DNA of 64,000 nucleotides, from NCBI GenBank assembly GCA_006503535.1, contig QYRS01000004.1:3100001-3164000 (forward strand), in the 5' to 3' direction. The notes beneath the pieces were generated by a model. The model ran no database searches, had not been told where the DNA came from, and saw only the letters and a list, made by a program, of their open reading frames with translations. This DNA is from Arthrinium phaeospermum (taxonomy: Eukaryota > Ascomycota > Sordariomycetes > Amphisphaeriales > Apiosporaceae). Each line of letters starts with the position of its first letter. The stretch's first letter is position 1. Positions 23,914-34,952 of the stretch are shown here, one piece after another. Both the position numbers and the translations under genes were made by a program.

Positions 23914-26052
23914 TCAAACTGTCTTTTCTGCTGTAGCACTGCCGCTCATGGCTCCTTCTCCCTCCTGGTTCTGACTCTGGTACACAGCGTCGTCGTGGAT
24001 ATACAGGCGCATCACCTTGGGGCCGGGATAGTACCGCGCCGCGTGCGCAAACCACCATAGAGCCGAGAGGGTCAGAATGCCGACCAGGATGACGCTGTTG
24101 TAGTTCATCGTCTCTGTCGTCGTGGGGATAGCGAAGGCTGGTCATTTCGGGACTCGGTCAGCACGGTACGCGGCACGTCTTGAACTCTTATTGGGCGTTC
24201 TTCACAGTAAAAGGGGAGAGGGGAGGCTGAGCGCAACAAGAGGTAGGACTCACGGAAGCAAAACAAGACATCGAAAAGCAAAATAAACAACACCGCCAGC
24301 CCGTTGACCACCCACCCAACCCACCCATGCCCCATATGAAACGGCCCGCGGGGAAGTAGCGGCGCCCCGTCGCCAAGTTGGCGACGAGCGGGACCGCGTA
24401 CGAGGCGGTCGTCAGCACGACGAAGGAGCCCGCGAGGTCGAGGAACGCCGTGGCGGAGCCGAGGGCGATGGCGCCGAGCCCCGTCGCCACGACGCTCACG
24501 AACAGGGTGGCGGGGACGGGGCAGCTGCGCCGCTCGTCGACGCGGGCGAAGAGGGCCGAGAGGGGCACCGCGCCGTCCCGCGTCAGCGCCCAGTAGGTGC
24601 GCGAGCAGGTCAGCAGCGTGCCGACGTTGCAGCACGCCGTGCTCAGCAGCAGGATCAGGAGGAGGGCCAGGGTCCCGCCGGCGCTGCCCGTGGCTTGCTC
24701 GTAGATGATGGCCAGGGGGTAGGTGTTGAGGTTGGCGGGTTCCATACTAGTAGGGGTTTCGTCAATACGATGAGAAAGCAAGCACGCTTACAGCCTTTTG
24801 TAGATGTCATGATAAGGGGGGATGCTTGGTTTCACTTACATCACCGAGAGGTCCGTGATGGCATACCCGAGCGCAATGGCAAACACAAAAGCATACAACC
24901 CGCCCAGCCCGATCTGAAGCCCAATCACCTTGGGCAGATCGCGCCGCGGATGCGGCAGCTCCTCGGCCAGATGCGTGATGGCGTCGGGCGTCCCGATCGT
25001 AAAGGCCCCGTTGAGGACCCGAGCAAGAAGGCCACGCCGCCGGGCCAGCCCGTGAGGTTGTTCTCGGCGAACGAGGCCCAGACGAACTCGTGGGACGCGT
25101 GCCGGTCCGGCCGGGCGGCGACCACGACGACGATGGTGACGATGCCGCCGACGACCACGAGCAGCATCCCGAGGTGCTGCGTGCCGGGGATGACGCGGCG
25201 GTTGGCGAACACGACGCAGGCGGCGGCCAGCCACAGGACCGCGACGTAGGCCACGTAGACGTGCCAGGCGGCCGGCGCGTACGTGGCGCGGTGGTAGGTC
25301 GCGTACATCTGCACGGCGATGTTGGCCGTGACCTGCAGCAGCGAGGCGAGGCCGAACATCCACCCGTAGAAGTTGATCCAGCCCGCGAAGAAGCCCGTCA
25401 CGCGGCCCCAGCGGGGCCCGGCGGCGATGGTGGCCCAGTGGTAGACACCGCCGGCTGTTGGGACCGAGGAGGCCAGCTGCTCGCGAAGAGAAAAGAGGAG
25501 AAATGGTCAGTTTTTCAACTTGGGAAGGCACGCCCTACCTAAACAAGCTTTTCCATAGGGGCCTTTAGGAAGAGACTTACTTCAGCCAGCGACAACCCAA
25601 TGAAAGTCTGCTCAGCTGCGTCAGTGACAAGACGCACAAGAGACATACTGGGCAACTCGATCCACTCACATAGTAAAACACGGCAACGAAGAGCTCGTAA
25701 ATGATGCCCGTCGGCCCCCGTTTCTGTGACGACCAATTTTCAAAACTCAGCAACCAGGACTCTCTCATGTTCTCTTGAGGTAACCGCACAAACCACGGAG
25801 GGGAATAGGAATGGGAATGGGAAGGAGGAGCCCGTACGCCAGAGAGACCGTGATCGAAGACCCCAACGCGGCCCAGGCATTGTCGACGGTCAGCGCCACG
25901 CCGGTGAGGGCCCAGAGGTTGTACTGCCGCTTCAGCTGGTCGCGGTGGCCCGCCGCGTTGACCTCCACGCCGCCCTCTACCGCGACGACGATCTCGTCTC
26001 GGAAGACCGGTCGAACCTCCGGTTGGTTCTGCTGCTTCCTGTCGCTCGCCAT
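23914..26052 (-). CDS. APC-superfamily amino-acid/choline-type permease (three apparent 1-nt frameshifts)
   Basis: Six exons can be traced: 26052-25838, 25723-25670, 25607-25581, 25476-24840, 24746-24254 and 24137-23914. All introns are GT-AG, 62-116 bp. The product, about 550 residues with around 12 hydrophobic helices, resembles fungal choline/GABA/amino-acid permeases. It has YNLWALTGVAL at the N-terminus, LASSVPTAGGVYHWA, a helix with GTPDAITHLAEE (the family's D-x-x-x-H-x-x-EE motif) and a TMNYNSVILVG block near the end. Conserved blocks jump frame at three places: ANGG/PTGI (C run 25715-25719), FLLG/VLNGAF (25018-25020) and RRYFP/RGPFHMG (24350-24353). Each is cured by one extra G or C, and no nonsense or missense decay is evident. 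It is therefore probably an intact gene in an imperfect assembly, although a young pseudogene cannot be excluded. The substrate is not predictable. Confidence 0.85.
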
Positions 26053-27370
26053 CGTTGATTCCGTCCACGCTAAAATGGCTATTTGGGGGAGACAATGATT
26101 GAAGTCCTAGGCTAGCTGTTCGCTATAAAGACCTCCTCAAGAGGGGTCTATAGAAGTAGGTATATACCACGAGAGAAGGGGATTTGGCTCTGATGACTGA
26201 GCGGCTCGCATAATAATGACGGGTCCCCGCCGCGAACCTTACTGGCCGAATCTTGTCTCACCTATCTATATGCAGATGTCGTAAAACCCAACAAATCACT
26301 AATGAGAACTGACCAAGGTCTGCGGCCCAAAAAGAAACAAACGCATCCTACAACTGTAACACCAAGGCCATGAGATGCGCCGGAGGGGCGGTCACATTAG
26401 GCGTAGATGCGGCATCTCAACGCATCCAATCAACCGGAAGCCGCCCATTGCGTAGCATGCATAAGGTGGTATTCTCACTAGATAGGCAGTACTGCTTCTT
26501 TAGGATAACTATGGTGTATGCTGATGCATTGCACGATTCCACAAATAGCATCGCGAGTACGGTGAGACCACGGGAGAAAACTCTGCGGGGTCCTGTGTTA
26601 CACTGCCGCCCGAACTGTAGATGATTGATTATAGTAGGTGCATACAATAGATCTTGTCTAGGTATGCAGGTAAGCAGCCCCTATCATTGTGGTGGCTAAC
26701 TGGAATAAAGGGGTGGGTGATACGTTGAGGCCTCTACCCAAGTAGTATGAAGAACTACCTAGTAATAATACGCGAAAATACTGTGCGTCTAGGTCTAGGC
26801 CAATAGGATTCCTAGTCCCATAGGGATTGGGGGGTAGTAAGGTCTCTATACGAAAGCTGCATGGTGATACTAGAAGCCGCCACTTACAGGTGCAGCTGGA
26901 GGTGTAAACATACACAACAAGTATAGTAAAATAGACGACAAGGTAAAAGAGATGGAAGAGAAACCAGCGACGGCGTGCTGCGTCAATTCGTGGTAGGACC
27001 AATAGGTTTTCTAGATGGATTAGGATTCTCAGTAAAGGGGGCGTTGTCTCGTAAACCTTCAAAATAAGAACAAATACTAGCTAGCATTGGCTGAACCAAA
27101 CGTATAGGGATATCAAAAGCTAACGTCTAAGAAAACTGCCGATAAATAGTAGTAGGATTGAGGTCTCGGACCTCTCTCCCCCCAAAGATGCCCAAGGTCA
27201 TATTAGATATCTAGTCCATGCCCGCCGAAACACCATGATGCTTGTGTGATGTGATGAAACAAAATGTAAATCCAACCAACTCCGATATAGTCGTCGTCGT
27301 CAATCATGCATAAACCGTAACCCCAGTCTCATACGCAAATACAAGGGATTTTTGGAACCAGTAGCAAGCA
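26053..27370. other. AT-richer, gene-free region, possibly containing a decayed element
   Basis: 1.3 kb between the permease start and the 3' end of the IQ-motif gene. About 26640-27150 is rich in TAG/CTA words and short A/T runs, unlike the GC-rich flanking exons. The minus-strand frame at 26658-27062 has no known domain. I found no terminal repeats or transposase/reverse-transcriptase motif, so a decayed repeat is only a suggestion. Confidence 0.35.
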
Positions 27371-29551
27371 CTATTGCTTACCCTTCTTCTTCTCCCTCGG
27401 CCGGAACCCCAGCTTCTGCAAAAGCCGCATGCCGCCGCTGTTCCGCCTCTCGCCCCGCCTCCTCTCCTCCTCCTCCCTCTCCAGGAACCGGCGCTCCTTG
27501 GCCGCGCTCTCGCTCTTGTCGCGCTCCGCCTCCTCGCGGCGCGCCACCTCGGCCGGGTCCAGGATCTTGTCCCGGCGCAGCGTCGCCTTGTGCACCGCGT
27601 CTTTCCCCTTGCGTCGCGTCTTGACGTACGCCTCGAGCCCCACCAGCACCGCGTAGCTCTTGCTGATGCTCACGTGGCTCATGTCGACCCCCTCGTCGCG
27701 CAGGCTGTGAACGAAAGCCCGGAAGTTGGCCGCTGGCGGCCGGTAGTGGCCCGACAGCGGGCTCAGGCTCGACAGCCGCCCGTTCTTGATCTTGATCAGC
27801 CCCGCCGCCGAGATGCGCGACCCCTGCAGGAACGAGCTGTGCTGGAAGGCGCCGCTCGACTTGATGCCCACGTACAGCCGGAACGACGTGTCGGCCACGA
27901 AAATCCACGTATTCTTCTTGACCGACTTGCGCATCAACCGGTTGAAAATCGTCGCCGCCGACACGTGCTTGACCTTCTTGACCCCCCTCGCTTCGTCCAT
28001 GGTCGGGTTGGCGTATTTCGCCGCTCGAGCGGCTTCCAGTTCGGAGTCGGAGGCGTCCGAGTCGTCATCCGAGTCGGACGTGAAGTCGTGGTCTTGCGGG
28101 CCCCTGGCAGGATCGTGGTGCTGCTGAGAGTGCGACTCGATGTCTGGGGAGTATGCGGGGGTGGAGTCGTCGACAGGCACGATCCCGTTGATACTGTCTT
28201 TCCACTGCTCGGTCGTGTCGAGGCGAATCCCGTTCTTTGCCCAACACAACCTTCCTTCGCCATCGACTTTGACCAAATAATGCTGCCGTTCCTCGCGGCT
28301 CAGGTAGCGTACCTGTTCCCTCTCCAACCGGTCCCGGGGGCAGCCCTCAATCTCCAAGTTTTTACCCTCTCCGTAGTCCAACCAGTAGAAGAAGTTCTCG
28401 TTCGTATCCGCCTTCTTCCACTGCTCATGATATTGCCGTAGATTTGAACCGTACCGATGTTTCACGTCCACCATCTCGAGGAAATATTGCAGACCCATCA
28501 TCTTGGCCTTCTTCCGCCTCTTGGCCTTGGCCTTGGCCCTCCTTTTCCGTATTTTCTCCTTCTCCTTTTCCGTCATGTTTTCATGTATTTCCAAGTCGGA
28601 AGAGGATTCCGACTCCGACTCGGAGTGCGAGGAGTCCTCGTCGCCGTTGGCGCGCATGGCAATCGCCGCGACTTTCTTCCAGTTCTGCCGCGCCGCCGAC
28701 CTGCTCGACCGCGGCCGAACGCCAGAGTCGCCGGCGGCACCCTCGTCGTTTTCATCGTCGTCGGGGCTCGTGGTGCCGCTTCCGCGCGCGCGCGGCGTGT
28801 TCAGGTTGTGCCATTTCGCGTCGCGGATCGCATGCGTCCAGCGGGTGCTGGCGTCGAGGCTAAGCCCCTTCATCTCCCTCCGTACGCGGTAGCCGCGGTA
28901 ACTGCGCTGGATGAGGGTCGCCGCCTTATTCTGCAGACTGTCGAGCGCATCGTTGTCGGCGGCAGCGGCAGCGGCGTCGACGCCTTCGGCGGGAGGAGAG
29001 GCGGCGGCGGCGGCGGCAGCAGCGCTGCGAGTATTGCTACTTCTGCTGCTGCTGTGGCTACCACTCTCGTGGGATGATCGGGCGGCTTGCGCTTGCTTCA
29101 GGGTGGACTGGATGCACTCGTGCTGCCGGGACTCCATAAAGTCTCGCTGGGCGTTGGCCTCGGTCTTCGCAATGTCGGCGGACTTGTGCCGCAGCTCGCG
29201 GGTGTGCTGCTTGCGCTCGCGGGCGCGCTGGTCCTGGAGCTCGGCGAGGCGCTGGATCTCGTCGCCCGAGGGCGGCTGCAGCGAGTCGAGGTACTCCTGG
29301 CGCGATCGCGTTGACCTGCTGGGCGAGGTCGTCGTGGTCGAAGACGGGACCTTGGACTCGATTTCTTGGGGCGATCCTCTGGACTCGGGTGGTGGGGTTA
29401 GTGGTCGCTGTAGTTGAGACCCCTCCAAAGCTGTCGCTGGCCGTGGTTCGGGTGGTGGGGGTTGGGTGTTGTTTAGTGGTTGAGAGGCAGTCGCATTCGG
29501 CTCTCCAGCTTCTTCTCCGTATAACCTGGGTTGAGGGAAAATATCGGTCAT
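27371..29551 (-). CDS. IQ calmodulin-binding motif protein (IQM-like)
   Basis: A single 726-codon exon. Residues 1-200 are low complexity, with coiled-coil-like charged stretches around 85-150 (RLAELQDQRARERKQ). One IQ motif (ATLIQRSYRGYRVRRE) has its Ile-Gln at 214-215. A second region begins with LQYFLEMVDVKHRYGSNL, followed by FFYWLDYGEGKNLE and CPRDRLEREQVRYL. It closely resembles the conserved region of plant IQM calmodulin-binding proteins, which contains the same RYG...FFYWLD...GK...CPR order. A later block (NTWIFVADTSFRLYVG, FQHSSFLQG) also fits that family, and a Lys/Arg-rich tail ends the protein. The IQ motif should bind apo-calmodulin or a calmodulin-like light chain. The biochemical role in fungi is not known to me. 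The start is the first ATG (MTDIFPQPR). Confidence 0.85.
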   Translation of the reverse strand: MTDIFPQPRLYGEEAGEPNATASQPLNNTQPPPPEPRPATALEGSQLQRPLTPPPESRGSPQEIESKVPSSTTTTSPSRSTRSRQEYLDSLQPPSGDEIQRLAELQDQRARERKQHTRELRHKSADIAKTEANAQRDFMESRQHECIQSTLKQAQAARSSHESGSHSSSRSSNTRSAAAAAAAASPPAEGVDAAAAAADNDALDSLQNKAATLIQRSYRGYRVRREMKGLSLDASTRWTHAIRDAKWHNLNTPRARGSGTTSPDDDENDEGAAGDSGVRPRSSRSAARQNWKKVAAIAMRANGDEDSSHSESESESSSDLEIHENMTEKEKEKIRKRRAKAKAKRRKKAKMMGLQYFLEMVDVKHRYGSNLRQYHEQWKKADTNENFFYWLDYGEGKNLEIEGCPRDRLEREQVRYLSREERQHYLVKVDGEGRLCWAKNGIRLDTTEQWKDSINGIVPVDDSTPAYSPDIESHSQQHHDPARGPQDHDFTSDSDDDSDASDSELEAARAAKYANPTMDEARGVKKVKHVSAATIFNRLMRKSVKKNTWIFVADTSFRLYVGIKSSGAFQHSSFLQGSRISAAGLIKIKNGRLSSLSPLSGHYRPPAANFRAFVHSLRDEGVDMSHVSISKSYAVLVGLEAYVKTRRKGKDAVHKATLRRDKILDPAEVARREEAERDKSESAAKERRFLEREEEERRRGERRNSGGMRLLQKLGFRPREKKKGKQ

Positions 29552-30387
29552 GTTTGCATCGTGTATACACTACTGCACCCGAAGAAAAAACGAATGATAA
29601 ACAAATCAGAATACTGGTTTTAACCCAAAACCCATCATCCTCTGGATCAAGAACAGGGTGGTGCGAAGAGGGAGGAACAAGTGGGATCGGCGTGGCTTGG
29701 CAATATCGAATTACTTAATTCACCCTGTGAAGTAGTAGTAGTACAATATGTTTCCCTCTTTTCCTTTCTTTGGAGATGGATTACTGGTCATGGCCTTGTC
29801 ATCGCCAGTGAAATAAAGGCTTAATGTTTATTGCAACAATACACCCCAGATGACTGCGTAAGGCGGGTGTGACGTAATAACAGGAAACTGGGTTGGCAGT
29901 TTGGCAAAATACCCGCTGGGAGTGAAACTGCTGCCCATGGGGGGTGGTGGGGAGAGGGACTCAAAGCATTACGAATGCCCGTGCCGGTAAGCCGAGAAAG
30001 ACAATTCCCTGCCAGAGTCTGTCCCGCTGCCTAATAAACCCAATAAAACAACCAAGTTATGTAATTACATGTCACATGCAACCCAGTTCCTTCAACTTAG
30101 TCACAGAACAGTCACGAGTCATGAATACGGACAGATCCGGGCTTCATTGATCTACCCATCGTGGATAAAGATCTTGAGATCGAGTGTAGTCAACACATTT
30201 GAAACGACCAACAAACATACCATTAGCCTGTAACACCAATTCTGTCCAGTAGGTCGAACTAGTACTAGTATAGAATTTTAGGGATGGCTTCAAACCAGCC
30301 ATCTGATCCAACGCCTTAGAGGTGCGTGTAAAGATATATTGATGATGCAGAAGAAAGTTGCCGCGCCATGCATTTCCCCTATACTGC
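29552..30387. other. Intergenic region, IQM-like promoter and CFT1 3' flank
   Basis: 0.8 kb between two minus-strand genes. It must contain the CFT1 3' UTR and the promoter of the IQM-like gene. No further gene or structured RNA was recognised. Confidence 0.45.
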
Positions 30388-33300
30388 TTACAAATAAGAC
30401 AAGCCACCAGTACCCAGAACGCCCTCCAGCGTCGCCCTGACCTCATCCACTCCCACGAACCCAACACGACCCGCGACCTCCGCCTTCCTGTCCGCGCCGA
30501 GCTCGTTCCAGCGCGCCAGCAGCGCGCCGTCCACCACGCTCCGTCCGACGCCGGCGTCTACCGCGGGCGGGTGCCGGCCCACGGCGCCCGTACTGATGGG
30601 CGCGCGGTACGCCTTGGGGTTCAAGCCCGCGTGGTTGGTCAGCGAGTTGACCAGCTGCGAGCTGAGCGACGATAGCCGGCGGTACTCCTGTTCCGACAGG
30701 GGAACCAGCGCGGATAGGAGACCCGTAGATGAGGCGAGGAACAGCATCTGTGCCTGCTGGCTGGATGCGCTGTTGTTGCCATCCTCAGACTCTCCATCGT
30801 CGAGAAGCTCGTGGCCCGGAAGTAAAGCACGCGGGAGAAGCTTGGTTTGCGTCGGGATATGGGCTCCGACAGAGAATGTGGTGCGGTGCAGCAGAAGGTG
30901 ACCACCCAGGGATTTGGGGTCTAATCATTAATTCGTTAGCATGACCGGCAAATTTGGGATAGAAGCATCAACTTACGTTCTGGATCGAACTGCAACATGT
31001 GAATTCCACCATCAGGGTCGCAGGCCGCGATAGAGAGGTCGTTCCCGTGAGGCAAGAAGTCTGCTGTCAGCACCTCCAGCACCGTCGAACTCTTTCCGAA
31101 CAGGATCATCTTATAAGGTTCTTCGGTATAGCCTGTGAACCAGACACCCTTCACGGCGTCCGCCAGCAGGCAAAGACCGGTGCCTCGCAGCTCTCGAACT
31201 GATGTAACGTAGCAGCTCATGTCCATGAAAGCCACCGGGAGCAGACTTCCGTCCTCCTTGAGACCGCGCACCATGCATTTCTGCCCCTGGGCAACAAGCA
31301 TAAGCCCCTGCGTGCCAATCTCGGAAAGTGCCGTAACAGCACCTCGGGGAATGTCTTCCTTGGCAATCAACTTCAACCGCTTGTTGGTCTCCGGCTGCCC
31401 AGGTTTGGGGATGACAGTAACGACGTCATAAACGAGGATGCGACCACGGATTGGCAGATCTTCACCTTTCGAAATGGCCGTGCCGACCACCACGAGATGC
31501 TTGCGTTCATTGGTCGACTCCGATACCTCCAGGTTCAGAGCCTCCACGCACATGACGATTTCGGAAGGCTCGAGCTCGACTGTATCAATGACACTCCAAT
31601 TGAGCGGGTTGATGAGCTTGATGAGGCCGCGTTCCACCATAGGCTTGAAGGTAAGATCCTTTTCGAGTTGCCATTCCTTGTGGTAATCGTCTTCCTTCGG
31701 TAGCTCGAAAGGTTCCATGATATCACAGCCAACGGCATATGTCCTTGATGGCGGGTGGTAGGTTATGGAGTTGACGTTGGTGTCAAGGGGTAGCTTCCTC
31801 AAGGACATTCCAATCTCGGCGTAAGAAGTGTCTACCGAAGGCACTTGACAGACTCTTGCGACCCCGTTCGAGTCGGAGTATATAAACCCGCGCTCGCACC
31901 CTTCTGTGTGGAACGAGCTCATGCTTCGGACGCCATCGCCTTGGAGACCAATGACTTTGGGCATGGTCTTGGATGATTTGATGACGAAGCTGGCCGAGGC
32001 ACCGGGGAGGAACACCGTCTTGTACCCACCAATATCTGCGCATTTCCGGAGAGGAGCATTACGGGGCTGTTGCTCTGCCTCATCCTCTGCAACCGCTGTA
32101 GGGCTTTTCGCCACCCGGTCATTAGAAACCTTTTGGAAATGCAATGACTTCGACAGATCTGTCGAGTCCGGCGAAGCAATGCGGAAGGGCTCGTATATTG
32201 TGAGATCGTCATTAGAATGTCGTGCCTGTGGGTCATTAGTCATCACGCATATTCAGTACGTTCAGAAGTGTCACTTACAATGAGGTATGGTGAAGAAGAG
32301 GTAGCATCGCCAAGATCGGCTACCAGAATCTCGGTGAGTGTTTCCTTGGCGTTCTTCCGTCGCGCAGAATAGCCAGCCGAAAGCACAGGAGGTACATAGC
32401 ACAAGCCCTCGATCACATAAATGGGCTTCGATAGGTCCGGGAGCGCGTACACCTACAGCATGTTAGTCAAGCCGGCAAGTGCGGTTTGTGGGAACTCACA
32501 TGAAGAGCACCAGCACCGCTGAGCAGGAACATGACGACGTTCTCCCCCGGCTTAGATCCCTTGTCCGTCGGTGCCAAGGTGAATGCATGAGCCGTATCCT
32601 CGTACAGACAACCTGATAGCCACTTGGTGGCCAGGATCGTATCGTCTTCTTTCTCAATCTCTTCGAGTTCGAGGTTATTGTCGATGCCAGCAACGAAGAT
32701 GCTCGAGTCGTCCCGTACCAGCAAGAGGTAACGATCAGATATACTGGCACTGACAACCCTAGGCTCTGCCCCTGTTTCCTCATCCAACATGGGCAAAATT
32801 TGACTCAGTCCAAAATCTGTTACGATTAGCTTCACCGACGGTGCCCTTTTGGAAAAGGGGCATACATACCTCCATCATAGCACCTCACCTCGGCCTTTAA
32901 TACTTGAATGATTTTCTTCGAATTCCCCATTGTTCCAGCCTCTACCGTAAAGCCGGCTGCAGGATCGAACTCGGTGCCCGTCAAGGCCTCAAATCCGGCC
33001 CCTGTAAGTGCATATACGTCCGAGGTCTCGTAGCCATCCAGGTCGACCTTTGATACTATCATGAACATATCACACTGCGAGGATTTGTCGAACTCGGCAC
33101 CCATGGAAGCCCCTTTTTCTGCTTGTAAGGATTTTGGCACCGGCTTCTGGCACGCTATGGTCCAAAATCCCCGTGCTTCTGGAAATTCAAAGTGACCAAT
33201 AATGTTGGGCTGTATGTTGCGGTTGATGACTGCCACGGCGCCGTTGTTGCCCCTCCCAACAGCACATACGAGGCCGAGGTCACTCTTTACCATCTTCGAG

Positions 33301-34952
33301 TTTGCCTCGGTCTCGTCCTCTGAGGGGATCAAAGCCTGGCCAATGGCAAAATCCTTTATTGGTGCAATACTGACAAGTCTGTCGTGGACCTTGAAGACCA
33401 GTTCTCCCGATTTAGGAGCTCCAGATGCTGAAAGATTGGATTGCTGAACTGAAGGTCCCTCCCCATACAAGTCGTCGTCGTCCATGTCGTCAAGATCTTC
33501 CTCGTCCATATCAAGATCCAAAGAGTCGTCGTGGATGCGGCCCTTCTTCTTAGCGGATTGGATCTGCTTCCTTATCCAACCGAGGACGAGTGAGTCTCCA
33601 TCCTCACTGCCGACAAAGAGAGCATTCTTATTAAGCTTGCTTAGTGTGGAAGCACCGCTCCTAGGGAGAAACCCGCCAGCTTCTTGCGTAATAAGTTTAA
33701 TGTCAAGACCTGCAACAGTCCTGCCATCAATGCGGAAGTTGATTAATGCTATTTTGCCGTCATTTGTTACCAGGAGGAGCTCTCCAGTGTCGGCCGAGAT
33801 GACTTCTATGTTGCAACCCTCCAACCTCATCTCGAGGTCAGACCGATCCACAAGACCGTACGATGTAGTTTGCCGGGCAAATGGGTTGACAGCTACCCCG
33901 TGCGACTTACCCGACTGGTCGATGTGGATGAGCTCATTTGTTCCCAGAAGCAAAGCGCCGCCCACAGGTGTTGGTAGTGCAACGACACGGAACAGGTCTT
34001 GAGGGAGGCCGTTGACGGAGAGAATGGTGGTGGACGCCTTCTGCTTCAGGTCCAACGTAAAGACCATGTAAGAGAGGTGATCCTTCCGACCAAGTACCGA
34101 AGAGGGTGCCATCGTAGAGGATAGAATACCGAAAGTGGGCTCTCTGTACTCGTGTAGAAAAGCAAGATGCACAGGATGGATGAGGCTAGGATCAAGGTTG
34201 GAAAGGCGCAGTACAAATGAGGATGAATATGATGTCTCTTCACTGCTGCTAGTTCCATTTACAGGAGTTGTCGAAAGCTCTTTGGCTGGCCGGGGCCCAT
34301 CCAACTCCTCATCCCAGTCATCCATTTCTATGTCTTCATCGGCATGGCTGAACTGCAAGATTGCTAGATTGCGCGCTCCGAACTTCAAGGCTGCGCAACG
34401 GCTGCCGGGATCAGCTGCCAGGTAGTTGACATAGTCACTCAGGGGAGCGGCCCATGGCACCTTTTGCAGGTCTTCTTGTTCGTAGTAATGAACGGATGTT
34501 GTGTAAATGGATCGCTTCTGAGGATCCCACTCGACCGTACTCAGCTTAGCGTCTCGGAAGGCCAGCAATATAGCCTCTCCCCCCGACTTGGAGTTTTGCA
34601 CTTTGACGCGCGCGAGCCCCGTTATCGTGCCTGACAGAGGATATTCGGCCACAAGCACCAGTTTCGTATGTTGAGATCGGTCGGATCGCACAGGGACCGA
34701 ATCGCCTCCCAGGAAGGAGGACTCGAGACCGACATCGTCATTGATTCGGCTATCGTACTGGCTGGTGGCTTTCGACGACTCTAGGTTGGACTTCTGGGCA
34801 TGCTCGAGCTCGGCGGACACAGTCTTGGTGGTGAAGATTTGGAGAAGCGACGCGCGGGCAACGACAAGGTTGCTGCTTTGCGCCGAAGTGAACGGGAGGA
34901 CAATGGAGTGGGTAACAGCCGTGGGAGGCGTCAACTCCGAGTAGCACTGCAT
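30388..34952 (-). CDS. CFT1: mRNA cleavage and polyadenylation factor subunit CFT1 (CPSF160)
   Basis: Exons 34952-32870, 32816-32500, 32452-32279, 32225-30977 and 30920-30388 (introns 53, 47, 53 and 56 bp, all GT-AG with consistent phases) encode 1,451 residues, the usual fungal CFT1 length. CFT1 is the large beta-propeller scaffold of the cleavage and polyadenylation factor. It helps recognise the poly(A) signal and couples 3' processing to Pol II in the nucleus. The N-terminus MQCYSELTPPTAVTHS and the MMS1_N-type first half are typical. An acidic insert (DLDMDEEDLDDMDDDD) lies near 490, and the C-terminal CPSF_A domain includes the DPEHPKSL-GGHLLLHRTTF block that spans the last splice junction. 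That junction match confirms the exon 4-5 join. No frameshift was found. Confidence 0.95.

Noticed and set aside
27374..28441. 355-codon plus-strand frame opposite the IQM-like gene
   Set aside because: Antisense shadow in GC-rich coding DNA; Leu/Arg/Val-rich composition is typical of such shadows.
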